A stretch of 64,000 nucleotides of DNA from Symsagittifera roscoffensis (taxonomy: Eukaryota; Xenacoelomorpha; Acoela; Convolutidae), in assembly GCF_963678635.1 (NCBI RefSeq), contig NC_087064.1, forward strand, positions 17,353,802-17,417,801. Direction: 5' to 3'. The notes under the pieces were generated by a model, which saw nothing but the letters and a program-made list of their open reading frames with translations, did not search any database and was not told the DNA's origin. Below are positions 1 to 12,820 of the stretch, in pieces. The first letter of the stretch is position 1; every line of letters starts with the position of its first letter. Both the position numbers and the translations under genes were made by a program.

Positions 1-2900
1 TGCAATTAGTGGTTCAAAAGTTATTATTCAAATTGTAAACAAGCTCAAAATGAAGTCCAAATCTGGCAAAGTGGCTTCAGTTGGATTTTAAGATAACAAA
101 AATTGCTCATAGAGCTTTCGGGACACACCCATTTGCTTTTTCGTAAAAATAAGGCTAAGAAAGACCTTAGATGAGCTTGTTTTACGTTGGGGTGAGCTGC
201 ACGAGCTTGTGAGCAACCCTGAATACCCCTATTTTGAGCGGAAAAATGATGGTCTCAGGGGAGTAGAACGCTTGTTTGGACACAAAGTAATAATCGTACA
301 GCTTCGACCTGATCTTAGCGAAGCTGGATATGGATGATGCTTTGCTGTTCGCAAGAGATGGGAACTGTGCAATTAGTGGTTCAAAAGTTATGATTAAAAC
401 TGTTAACAAGCTCAAAATGAGGTCCAAAACTGGCAAAGTGGCTTCAGTTGGATTTTAAGATAACAAAAATTGCTCATAGAGCTTTCGGGACACACCCATT
501 TGCTTTCTCGTAAAAATAAGTCTAAGAAAGACCTTAGATGAGCTTGTTTTACCTCGGGGTGAGCTGCACGAGCTTGTGAGCAACCCTGAATACCTATATT
601 TTGAGCGGAAAAATGATGGTCTCAGGGGAGCAGAACGCTTGTTTGGACACAAAGTAATGATCGTACAGCTTCGACCTGATCTTAGCGAAGTTAGATATGG
701 ATGATGTTTAGCTGTTCGCAAGAGATGGGAACTGTGCAATTAGTGGTTCAAAAGTTATGATTCAAATTGTAAACAAGCTCAAAATGAGGTCGAAAACTGG
801 CTAAGTGGCTTCAGTTGGATTTTAAGATAACAAAAGTTGCTCATAGAGCTTTCGGGACACACCCATTTGCTTTCTCGTAAAAATAAGTCTAAGAAAGATC
901 TTAGATAAGCTTGTTTTTACCTTGGGGTGAGCTGCACGAGTTTGTGAGCAACTCCGAAAACCCCTATTTTGAGCTCAAAAATGAACATCTCAGTGGGGTA
1001 GAACGCTTGCTTGGGATTGAAGGAGTGATCTCAGGGCTTCAACCCAATATTATCGAAGTTAGATATGGATGATGATTAGCTGCTCGCAAACAATGGGGGC
1101 TGTGCAATCAGTGGTTCGAAAGTTATGACCCATATTGTAAACAAGCTCAAAATGAGTTCCAAATCTGGCGAAATTGATTCAGTTGGCTTTTAAAGTAACA
1201 AATCTTGCTTTTATAGCTTCCAAGATAAGCCCATTTGCTTTCTCGTGACAAATAGGTCTGAAGAATTACCTTAGATGAGCTTGTTTGACCCTTGGGTGAG
1301 CTGCACGAGCTTTTGAGCAACCCTGAATACCCCTTTTTGAGCGGAAAAATGATGGTCTCAGGGGAGTAGAACGCTTGTTTGGACACAAAGGAATGATCGT
1401 ACAGCTTCGACATGATCTTAGCGAAGTTGGATATGGATGATGTTTAGCTGATCACAAGAGATGGGAACTGTGCAATTAGTGGTTCAAAAGTTATTATTCA
1501 AATTGTAAACAAGCTCAAAATGAAGTCCAAATCTGGCAAAGTGGCTTCAGTTGGATTTTAAGATAACAAAAATTGCTCATAGAGCTTTCGGGACACACCC
1601 ATTTGCTTTTTCGTAAAAATAAGGCTTAGAAAGACCTTAGATGAGCTTGTTTTACGTTGGGGTGAGCTGCACGAGCTTGTGAGCAACCCTGAATACCCCT
1701 ATTTTGAGCGGAAAAATGATGGTCTCAGGGGAGTAGAACGCTTGTTTGGACACAAAGTAATGATCGTACAGCTTCGACCTGATCTTAGCGAAGCTGGATA
1801 TGGATGATGTTTTGCTGTTCGCAAGAGATGGGAACTGTGCAATTAGTGGTTCAAAAGTTATGATTAAAACTGTTAACAAGCTCAAAATGAGGTCCAAAAC
1901 TGGCAAAGTGGCTTCAGTTGGATTTTAAGATAACAAAAATTGCTCATAGAGCTTTCGGGACACACCCATTTGCTTTCTCGTAAAAATAAGTCTAAGAAAG
2001 ACCTTAGATGAGCTTGTTTTACCTCGGGGTGAGCTGCACGAGCTTGTGAGCAACCCTGAATACCCATATTTTGAGCGGAAAAATGATGGTCTCAGGGGAG
2101 CAGAACGCTTGTTTGGACACAAAGTAATGATCGTACAGCTTCGACCTGATCTTAGCGAAGTTAGATATGGATGATGTTTAGCTGTTCGCAAGAGATGGGA
2201 ACTGTGCAATTAGTGGTTCAAAAGTTATGATTCAAATTGTAAACAAGCTCAAAATGAGGTCGAAAACTGGCTAAGTGGCTTCAGTTGGATTTTAAGATAA
2301 CAAAAGTTGCTCATAGAGCTTTCGGGACACACCCATTTGCTTTCTCGTAAAAATAAGTCTAAGAAAGATCTTAGATAAGCTTGTTTTTACCTTGGGGTGA
2401 GCTGCACGAGTTTGTGAGCAACTCCGAAAACCCCTATTTTGAGCTCAAAAATGAACATCTCAGTGGGGTAGAACGCTTGCTTGGGATTGAAGGAGTGATC
2501 TCAGGGCTTCAACCCAATATTATCGAAGTTAGATATGGATGATGATTAGCTGCTCGCAAACAATGGGGGCTGTGCAATCAGTGGTTCGAAAGTTATGACC
2601 CATATTGTAAACAAGCTCAAAATGAGTTCCAAATCTGGCGAAATTGATTCAGTTGGCTTTTAAAGTAACAAATCTTGCTTTTATAGCTTCCAAGATAAGC
2701 CCATTTGCTTTCTCGTGACAAATAGGTCTGAAGAATTACCTTAGATGAGCTTGTTTGACCCTTGGGTGAGCTGCACGAGCTTTTGAGCAACCCTGAATAC
2801 CCCTTTTTGAGCGGAAAAATGATGGTCTCAGGGGAGTAGAACGCTTGTTTGGACACAAAGGAATGATCGTACAGCTTCGACCTGATCTTAGCGAAGTTGG
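1..2900. repeat. Tetrameric higher-order unit, 1,470-bp period, two copies
   Basis: Positions 1-1470 and 1471-about 2900 are nearly identical copies of a four-monomer block. TGCAATTAGTGGTTCAAAAG followed by TTATTATTC starts both copies, at 1 and 1471. Monomer features such as the A-type stretches at 182-436 and 1652-1906 sit at exactly 1,470 bp. The copies part near 2880-2920, where the second has GTTCGCAAAAGATGAGAACTG and the first has GATCACAAGAGATGGGAACTG. This is a recent unequal-exchange or amplification product inside array 1. Confidence 0.9.
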
Positions 2901-5199
2901 ATATGGATGATGTTTAGCTGTTCGCAAAAGATGAGAACTGTGCAATTAGTGGTTCAAAGGTTACGACACAAATTGTGAACAAGCAAGCTCAAAATGAAGT
3001 CCAAAACTGGCAAAGTGGCTTCAGTTGGACTTTAAGATAACAAAAGTTGCTCATAGAGCTTTCGGGACACACCCATTTGCTTTCTCGTAAAAATAAGTCT
3101 AAGAAAGACCTTAGATGAGCTTGTTTTACCTTGGGGTGAGCAGCACGAGATTGGGAGCAACTCCGAAAACCCCTATTTTGAGCTCGAAAATGAACGTCTC
3201 AGTGGGGTAGAACGCTTGCTTGGGAATGAAGGAGTGATCTCAGGGCTTCAATCCAATATTATCGAAGTTAGATATGGATGATGATAAGCTGCCCGCAAAT
3301 AATGGGGGCTGTGCAATCAGTGGTTCAAAAGTTATGGCCCAAACCGTAAACAAGCTCAAATTGAGGTGGCAAAGTTGCTTCAGTTGGCTTTTAAGATAAC
3401 AAAAATAGCTCATAGAGCTTTCAGGACACACCCATTTGCTTTCTCGTAAAAATAAATCTAAGAAAGACCTTAGATGAGCTTGTTTTACCTTGGGGTGAGC
3501 TGCACGAGCTTGTGAGCAACCCTGAATACCCCTATTTTGAGCGGAAAAATGATGGTCTCAGGGGAGTAGAACGCTTGTTTGGACACAAAGGAATGATCGT
3601 ACAGCTTCGACCTGATCTTAGCGAAGTTGGATATGGATGATGTTTAGCTGATCACAAGAGATGGGAACTGTGCAATTAGTGGTTCAAAAGTTATTATTCA
3701 AATTGTAAACAAGCTCAAAATGAAGTCCAAATCTGGCAAAATGGCTTCAGTTGGATTTTAAGATAACAAAAGTTGCTCATAGAGCTTTCGGGACACACCC
3801 ATTTGCTTTTTCGTAAAAATAAGGCTAAGAAAGACCTTAGATGAGCTTGTTTTACGTTGGGGTGAGCTGCACGAGCTTGTGAGCAACCCTGAATACCCCT
3901 ATTTTGAGCGGAAAAATGATGGTCTCAGGGGAGTAGAACGCTTGTTTGGACACAAAGTAATGATCGTACAGCTTCGACCTGATCTTAGCGAAGCTGGATA
4001 TGGATGATGTTTTGCTGTTCGCAAGAGATGGGAACTGTGCAATTAGTGGTTCAAAAGTTATGATTAAAACTGTTAACAAGCTCAAAATGAGGTCCAAACT
4101 GGCAAAGTGGCTTCAGTTGGATTTTAAGATAACAAAAGTTGCTCATAGAGCTTTCGGGACACACCCATTTGCTTTCTCGTAAAAATAAGTTTAAGAAAGA
4201 CCTTAGATGAGCTTGTTTTTACCTTGGGGTGAGCTGCACAAGCTTGTGAGCAACTCCGAAAACCCCTATTTTGAGCTCGAAAATGAACGTCTCAGTGGGG
4301 TAGAACGCTTGCTTGGGAATGAAGGAGTGATCTCAGGGCTTCAACCCAATATTATCGAAGTTAGAAATGGATGATGATTAATTGCTCGCAAACAATGGGG
4401 GTTGTGCAATCAGTGGTTCAAAAGTTATGACCCATATTGAAAACAAGCTCAAAATGAGTTCCAAATCTGGCAAAATTGATTCAGTTGGCTTTTAAAATAA
4501 CAAATCTTGCTTGTATAGCATCCAAGATAAGCTCATTTGCTTTCTCGTGACAAATATGTCTAAAGAACTGCCTTAGATTAGCTTGTTTGACCCTAGGGTG
4601 AGCTGCACGAGCTTTTGAGCAACCCTGAATACCCCTATTTTGAGCGGAAAAATGATGGTCTCAGGGGAGTAGAACGCTTGTTTGGACACAAAGGAATGAT
4701 CGTACAGCTTCGACTTGATCTTAGCGAAGTTGGATTTGGATGATGTTTAGCTGTTCGCAAGAGATGGGAACTGTGCAACGAGTGGTTCAAAAGTTATGAT
4801 TCAAATTGTAAACAAGCTCAAAATGAAGTCCAAAACTGGCAAAGTGGCTTCATTTGGATTTTAAGATAACAAAAGTTGCTCATAGAGCTTTCGGGACACA
4901 TCCATTTGCTTTCTTGTAAAAATAAGTCTAAGAAAGACCTTAGATGAGCTTGTTTTAGCTTGGGGTGAGCTGCACGAGCTTGTGAGCAACTCCGAAAACC
5001 CCTATTTTGAGCTCAAAAAAGAACGTCTCAGTGGGGTAGAACGCTTGCTTGGCAATGAAGGAGTGATCTCAGGGCTTCAACCTAATATTATCGAAGTTAG
5101 ATATGAATGATGATAAGCTGCTCGCAAAAAATGGGGGCTGTGCAAACAGTGGTTCAAAAGTTATGACCCAAATTGTAAACAAGCTCAAAACGAGTTCCA

Positions 5200-8100
5200 A
5201 CACAGGCAAGGTTGCTTCAGTTGGCTTTTAATATAAAAAAGCTTGCTCGTAGAGCATCCGGGGAAGGCCATTCCTTGTTCTGTAAAAATAGGTCTAAGAA
5301 CCATCTTATATGAGCTTATTTGACCCTTGGGTGAGCTGCACCAGCTTGTGAGAAAACCTGAAGACCTCTATTTTGAGCTGAAAATTGAAGGTATCAGTGA
5401 CGAGAACGCTTGTTTGGGCATGGAGGAGGGATCGCACAGCTTCGACCTAATCTTAGCGAAGTTAGATATGGATACTGATTAGCTGCTCGCGATTGATGGG
5501 AGCTGTGTAATAAATGGTTCAAAAGTTATGAACCAAACCGTAAACAAGCTCAAATTGAGGTGGCAAAGTTGCTTCAGTTGGCTTTTAAGATAACAAAAAT
5601 AGCTCATAGAGCTTTCGGGACAAACACATTCGCTTTCTCGTGGAAAATAGATCTAAGAACGACCTCAGATGAGCTTGTTTTACCTTAGGGTGAGCTGCAC
5701 GAGCTTGTGAGCAACCCTGAATATCCCTATTATTAGCTGAAAACGGGAGGTCTCAGGGGTGTAGAACGCTTGTTTGGGCATGAAGGAGGGATCGCACAGC
5801 TTTGACCTAAGCTTAACGAAGTTAGATATAGCTGACGGTTCGCTGTTCGCAAGAGATGGGAACTGTGCAATTAGTGGTTCAAAAGTTATGAACCAAATTG
5901 TAAACAAGCTCAAAATGAGGTCCAACACAGGCAAGGATGCTTCAGTTGGCTTTTAATATAAAAAAGCTTGCTCGTAGAGCATCCGGGGTAGCCATTCTTT
6001 GTTCTGTTAAAATAGGTCTAAGAACCATCTTGTATGAGCTTATTTTACCCTTTGGGTGAGCCGCACCAGCTTGTGAGAAACCCTGAAGACCTCTATTTTG
6101 AGCTGAAAAATGAAGGTATCAGTGACGAGAACGCTTGTTTGGGCATGGAGGAGGGATCGCACAGCTTCGACCTAATGTTAGCGAAGTTAGATATGGATAA
6201 TAATGATTAGCTGCTCGCGATTGATACGAGCTGTATAATCAGTGGTTCAAAAGTTATGACCCAAACCGTAAACAAGCTCAAATTGAGGTGGCAAAATTGC
6301 TTCAGTTGGCTTTTAAGATAACAAAAATAGCTCATAGAGCTTTCGGGACAAACCCATTGGCTTTCTCGTGGTAAATAGGTCTAAGAACGACCTTAGATGA
6401 GCTTGTTTTACCTTAGGGTGAGCTGCACGAGCTTGTGAGCAACCCTGAATATCCCTATTATTAGCTGAAAACGGGAGGTCTCAGGGGTGTAGAATGCTTG
6501 TTTGGGCATGAAGGAGGGATCGCACAGCTTTGACCTAAGCTTAACGAAGTTAGATATAGCTGACGGTTCGCTGTTTGCAAGAGATGGGAACTGTGCAATT
6601 AGTGGTTCAAAAGTTATGAACCAAATTGTAAACAAGCTCAAAATGAGGTCCAATACAGGCAAGGATGCTTCAGTTGGCTTTTAATATAAAAAAGCTTGCT
6701 CGTAGAGCATCCGGGGTAGCCATTCTTTGTTCTGTTAAAATAGGTCTAAGAACCATCTTGTATGAGCTTATTTTACCCTTTGGGTGAGCCGCACCAGCTT
6801 GTGAGAAACCCTGAAGACCTCTATTTTGAGCTGAAAAATGAAGGTATCAGTGACGAGAACGCTTGTTTGGGCATGGAGGAGGGATCGCACAGCTTCGACC
6901 TAATGTTAGCGAAGTTAGATATGGATAATAATGATTAGCTGCTCGCGATTGATACGAGCTGTATAATCAGTGGTTCAAAAGTTATGACCCAAACCGTAAA
7001 CAAGCTCAAATTGAGGTGGCAAAATTGCTTCAGTTGGCTTTTAAGATAACAAAAATAGCTCATAGAGCTTTCGGGACAAACCCATTGGCTTTCTCGTGGT
7101 AAATAGGTCTAAGAACGACCTTAGATGAGCTTGATTTAACTTAGGGTGAGCTGCACAAGCTTATGAGCAACCCTGAAGACCTCTACTTTGAGCTGAAAAA
7201 CGGAGGTCTCCTGGGTTTAGTACGCTTGTTTGCGTATGAAGGAGGGGTTGCACAGCTTCGATCTGAGCATAGCGAACTTAGATATGAATGATGGTTAGCT
7301 GTTTGCAAGAGATGGGAACTGTGCAATTAGTGGTTCAAAAGTTATGAACCAAATTGTAAACAAGCTCAAAATGAGTTCCAACACAGGCAAGGTTGCTTCA
7401 GTTGGCTTTTAATATAAAAAAGCTTGCTCGTAGAGCATCCGGGGTAGCCCTTTCTTTGTTCTGCGAAAATTTGTCTAATAACCATCTTATCTGAGCTTAT
7501 TTGACCCTTGGGTGAGCTGCACCAGCTTGTGAGAAACCCTGAAGACCTCTATTTTGAGCTGAAAAGTGAAGGTATCAGTGACGAGAACGCTTGTTTGGGC
7601 ATGGAGGAGGGATCGCACAGCTTCGACCTAATTTTAGCGAAGCTAGATATGGATACTGATTAGCTGCTCGCGATTGATAAGAGCTGTGTAATCAGTGGTT
7701 CAAAAGTTATGACCCAAACCGTAAACAAGCTCAAATTGAGGGGGCAAAGTTGCTTCAGTTGGCTTTTAAGATAACAAAGTTAGCTTATAGAGCTTTCGGG
7801 ACAAATCCATTCGCTTTCTCGTGGAAAATAGGTCTAAGAACGATCTTAGATGAGCTTGTTTTACCTTAGGGTGAGCTGCACAAACTTATGAGCAACCCTG
7901 AAGACCTCTACTTTGAGCTGAAAAACGTGGGTCTCAGGGGCGTAGAACGCTTGTTTGGGCATGAAGGAGGGGTTGCACAGCTTCAATCTGAGCTTAGCGA
8001 AGTTAGATATGAATGATGGTTAGCTGTTTGCAAGAGATGGGAACTGTGCAGTTTGTGGTTCAAAAGTTATGACCCAAATTGTAAACAAGCTCAAAATGAG

Positions 8101-11100
8101 GTCCAACACAGGCAAGGTTGCTTCAGTTGGCTTTTAATATAAAAAAGCTTGCTCGTAGAGCATCCGGGGTAGCACTTTCTTTGTTCTGTGAAAATTGGTC
8201 TAAGAACCATCTTATATGAGCTTATTTGACCCTTGGGTGAGCTGCACCAGCTTGTGAGAAACCCTGACGACCTCTATTTTGAGCTGAAAAGTGAAGGTAT
8301 CAGTGACGAGAACGCATGTTTGGGCATGGAGGAGGGATCGCACAGCTTCGACCTAATTTTAGCGAAGCTAGATATGGATAATAATGATTAGCTGCTCGCG
8401 ATTGATACGAGCTGTATAATCAGTGGTTCAAAAGTTATGAACCAAACCGTAAACAAGCTCAAAGTGAGGGGGCAAAGTTGCTTCAGTTGGCTTTTAAGAT
8501 AACAAAGTTAGCTTATAGAGCTTTCGGGACAAACCCATTCGCTTTCTCGTGGAAAATAGGTCTAAGAACGATCTTAGATGAGCTTGTTTTACCTTAGGGT
8601 GAGCTGCACAAACTTATGAGCAACCCTGAAGACCTCTACTTTGAGCTGAAAAACGGAGGTCTCAGGGGTGTAGAACGCTTGTTTGGGCATGAAGGTGGGG
8701 TTGCACAGCTTCGATCTAAGCTTAGCGAAGTTAGATATGGATAATGGTTAGCTGTTAACAAGAGATGGGAACTGTGCAGTTTGTGGTTCAAAAGTTATGA
8801 CCCAAATTGTAAACAAGCTCAAAATGAGGTCCAACACAGGCAAGGTTGCTTCAGTTGGCTTTTAATATAAAAAAGCTTGCTCGTAGAGCATCCGGGGTAG
8901 CCCTTTCTTTGTTCTGTGAAAATTGGTCTAAGAACCACCTTATATGAGCTTATTTGATCCTTGGGTGAGCTGCACCAGCTTGTGAGAAAACCTGAAGACC
9001 TCTATTTTGAGCTGAAAATTGAAGGTATCAGTGACGAGAACGCTTGTTTGGGCATGGAGGAGGGATCGCACAGCTTCGACCTAATCTTAGCGAAGTTAGA
9101 TATGGATACTGATTAGCTGCTCGCGATTGATGGGAGCTGTGTAATAAATGGTTCAAAAGTTATGAACCAAACCGTAAACAAGCTCAAATTGAGGGGGCAA
9201 AGTTGCTTCAGTTGGCTTTTAAGATAACAAAGTTAGCTTATAGAGCTTTCGGGACAAACCCATTCGCTTTCTCGTGGAAAATAGGTCTAAGAACGATCTT
9301 AGATGAGCTTGTTTTACCTTAGGGTGAGCTGCACAAACTTATGAGCAACCCTGAAGACCTCTACTTTGAGCTGAAAAACGGAGGTCTCAGGGGTGTAGAA
9401 CGCTTGTTTGGGCATGAAGGAGGGATCGCACAGCTTCGACCTAAGCATAGCGATGTTAGATATGGATGATGGTTAGCTGTTCGCAAGAGATGGGAGCTGT
9501 GTATTCAGTGATTCAAAACCTATGACCCGAACCGTAAACAAGCTCAAATTGAGGTCCAAAACTGGCAAAATTGATTTAGTTGGATTTTAAGACAACAAAA
9601 GTTGCTCATAGAGCTTTCGGGACACACCCATTTGCTTTCTCGTAAAAATAAGTCTAAGAAAGACCTTAGATGAGCTTGTTTTTACCTTGGGGTGAGCTGC
9701 ACAAACTTATGAGCAACCCTGAAGACCTCTACTTTGAGCTGAAAAACGTGGGTCTCAGGGGCGTAGAACGCTTGTTTGGGCATGAAGGAGGGGTTGCACA
9801 GCTTCGATCTGAGCTTAGCGAAGTTAGATATGAATGATGGTTAGCTGTTTGCAAGAGATGGGAACTGTGCAGTTTGTGGTTCAAAAGTTATGACCCAAAT
9901 TGTAAACAAGCTCAAAATGAGGTCCAACACAGGCAAGGTTGCTTCAGTTGGCTTTTAATATAAAAAAGTTTGCTCGTAGAGCATCCGGGGTAGCACTTTC
10001 TTTGTTCTGTGAAAATTGGTCTAAGAACCATCTTATATGAGCTTATTTGACCCTTGGGTGAGCTGCACCAGCTTGTGAGAAACCCTGAAGACCTCTATTT
10101 TGAGCTGAAAAGTGAAGGTATCAGTGACGAGAACGCTTGTTTGGGCATGGAGGAGGGATCGCACAGCTTCGACCTAATTTTAGCGAAGCTAGATATGGAT
10201 AATAATGATTAGCTGCTCGCGATTGATACGAGCTGTATAATCAGTGGTTCAAAAGTTATGAACCAAACCGTAAACAAGCTCAAAGTGAGGGGGCAAAGTT
10301 GCTTCAGTTGGCTTTTAAGATAACAAAGTTAGCTTATAGAGCTTTCGGGACAAACCCATTCGCTTTCTCGTGGAAAATAGGTCTAAGAACGATCTTAGAT
10401 GAGCTTGTTTTACCTTAGGGTGAGCTGCACAAACTTATGAGCAACCCTGAAGACCTCTACTTTGAGCTGAAAAACGGAGGTCTCAGGGGTGTAGAACGCT
10501 TGTTTGGGCATGAAGGTGGGGTTGCACAGCTTCGATCTAAGCTTAGCGAAGTTAGATATGGATAATGGTTAGCTGTTAACAAGAGATGGGAACTGTGCAG
10601 TTTGTGGTTCAAAAGTTATGACCCAAATTGTAAACAAGCTCAAAATGAGGTCCAACACAGGCAAGGTTGCTTCAGTTGGCTTTTAATATAAAAAAGCTTG
10701 CTCGTAGAGCATCCGGGGTAGCCCTTTCTTTGTTCTGTGAAAATTGGTCTAAGAACCACCTTATATGAGCTTATTTGACCCTTGGGTGAGCTGCACCAGC
10801 TTGTGAGAAACCCTGAAGACTTCTATTTTGAGCTGAAAAGTGAAGGTATCAGTGACGAGAACGCTTGTTTGGGCATGGAGGAGGGATCGCACAGCTTCAA
10901 CCTTATCTTAGCGAAGCTAGATATGGACACTGATTAGCTGCTCGCGATTGATGGGAGCTGTGTAATCAGTGGTTCAAAAGTTATGACCCAAACCGTAAAC
11001 AAGCTCAAATTGAGGGGGCAAAGTTGCTTCAGTTGGCTTTTAAGATAACAAAGTTAGCTTATAGAGCTTTCGGGACAAACCCATTCGCTTTCTCGTGGAA

Positions 11101-12450
11101 AATAGGTCTAAGAACGATCTTAGATGAGCTTGTTTTACCTTAGGGTGAGCTGCACAAACTTATGAGCAACCCTGAAGACCTCTACTTTGAGCTGAAAAAC
11201 GGAGGTCTCAGGGGTGTAGAACGCTTGTTTGGGCATGAAGGAGGGATCGCACAGCTTCGACCTAAGCATAGCGATGTTAGATATGGATGATGGTTAGCTG
11301 TTCGCAAGAGATGGGAGCTGTGTATTCAGTGATTCAAAACCTATGACCCGAACCGTAAACAAGCTCAAATTGAGGTCCAAAACTGGCAAAATTGATTTAG
11401 TTGGATTTTAAGACAACAAAAGTTGCTCATAGAGCTTTCGGGACACACCCATTTGCTTTCTCGTAAAAATAAGTCTAAGATGATGGTTAGCTGTTCGCAA
11501 GAGATGGGAGCTGTGTATTCAGTGATTCAAAACCTATGACCCGAACCGTAAACAAGCTCAAATTGAGGTCCAAAACTGGCAAAATTGATTTAGTTGGATT
11601 TTAAGACAACAAAAGTTGCTCATAGAGCTTTCGGGACACACCCATTTGCTTTCTCGTAAAAATAAGTCTAAGAAAGACCTTAGATGAGCTTGTTTTTACC
11701 TTGGGGTGAGCTGCACGAGCTTGTGAGCAACTCCGAAAACCCCTATTTTGAGCTCGAAAATGAACGTCTCAGTGGGGTAGAACGCTTGCTTGGGAATGAA
11801 GTAGTGATCTCAGGGCTTCAACCCAACATTATCGAAGTTAGATATGGATGATGGTTAGCTGGTCGCAAGAGATGGGAACTGTGCAATTTGTGGTTCAAAA
11901 GTTATGACCCAAATTGTAAACAAGCTCAAAATGAGGTCCAACACAGGCAAGGTTGCTTCAGTTGGCTTTTAATATAAAAAAGCTTGCTCGTAGAGCATCC
12001 GGGGTAGCCCTTTCTTTGTTCTGCAAAAATTTGTCTAAGAACCTTCTAATCTGAGCTTATTTGACCCTTGGGTGAGCTGCACCAGCTCGTGAGAAACCCT
12101 GAAGACCTCTATTTTGAGCTGAGAAGTGAAGGTATCAGTGACGAGAACGCTTGTTTGGGCATGGAGGAGGGATCGCACAGCTTCGACCTAATCTTAGCGA
12201 AGCTAGATATGGATACTGATTAGCTGCTCGCGATTGATGGGTGCTGTGTAATCAGCGGTTCAAAAGTTATGACCCAAACCGTAAACAAGCTCAAATTGAG
12301 GTGGCAAAGTTGCTTCAGTTGGCTTTTAAGATAACATAATTGGCTTATAGAGCTTTCGGGACAAACCCATTCGCTTTCTCGTGGAAAATAGGTCTAAGAA
12401 TGACCTTAGATGAGCTTGTTTTACCTTAGGGTGAGCTGCACGAGCTTGTG
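5200..12450. repeat. C/D dimer zone of array 1, ~730-bp period
   Basis: Two monomer types alternate here. C carries CCTGAAGACCTCTATTTTGAG and GGTATCAGTGACGAGAACGC; D carries CTCTACTTTGAGCTGAAAAACG and GGGCATGAAGG. The repeat unit is therefore a dimer of about 730 bp. The clearest tandem pair is at about 5680-6407 and 6408-7135 (offset 728 bp, almost no differences). The matching zone in the second large copy, about 29900-35480, has fewer dimers, so dimer number has changed since the large duplication. Confidence 0.88.
11288..11673. repeat. Partial-monomer tandem duplication, 193-bp offset
   Basis: The stretch starting TGATGGTTAGCTGTTCGCAA at 11288 starts again at 11481, directly after AAAAATAAGTCTAAGA. 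The monomer has therefore been cut in mid-phase and re-entered about half a monomer earlier. The corresponding place in the second large copy (about 34500-34710) runs on normally into AAGACCTTAGATGAGC. The event is therefore specific to array 1 and younger than the 23-kb duplication, or it was lost from the other copy. Confidence 0.85.
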
Positions 12451-12820
12451 ATCAACCCTGAATATTCCTATTATGAGCTGAAAAAAGAAGTTCTCAGTTG
12501 GGTAGAACGCTTGTTTTGATTTGAAGGAGTGGTCGCACAGCTTCAACCCAAAATTAGCGAAGTTAGATATAGAAAATGGTTAGCTGCTTACAAAAGATGA
12601 GAACTGTGCCATTAGTGGTTCAAAAGTTATGACTCCAATTATAGACAAGCTCAAAATGATGTCGAAAACTGGCAAAGTTGCCTCAGTTGGCTTTTAAGTT
12701 AACAAAGCTTGCTTGTAGAGCTTCCGGAATAAGCCCATTTGCTTTCTCGTAAAACATTGGTCTAAAAACTAACCTATTTGAGCTTTTTCGACTCTAGGGT
12801 GAGCTGTTCGAGCTTTATAG

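Larger units (their letters stand above)
1..12820. repeat. Satellite array 1, ~367-bp monomer
   Basis: This is a tandem array of about 35 monomers, judged by length. The landmark GAGCTGCACGAG recurs at 194, 561, 929, 1298 and 1664. Each monomer also contains TTCGGGACACACCCATTTGC-like, GTGGTTCAAAAGTTATGA and AACAAGCTCAAAATGAGG blocks. From 1 to about 5200 two monomer types alternate: 'A' (GAGCGGAAAAATGATGG) and 'B' (CAACTCCGAAAACCCC, GAACGTCTCAGTGGGG). From about 5200 to 12450 'C/D' dimers dominate (GAAGGTATCAGTGACGAG in C). The last monomer, about 12450-12820, is the most diverged and breaks off into the spacer. The many 60-94 residue ORFs seen here are the same few frames repeated with the monomer and are not genes. 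The left edge is cut by the window. Confidence 0.97.

Noticed and set aside
182-436. Recurrent 60-94 residue ORFs on both strands throughout the satellite (for example 182-436, 1652-1906, 17995-18180)
   Set aside because: They recur with monomer period, open and close with single-base differences between monomers, have no known domain, and sit in overlapping frames on both strands. They are by-products of the repeat.
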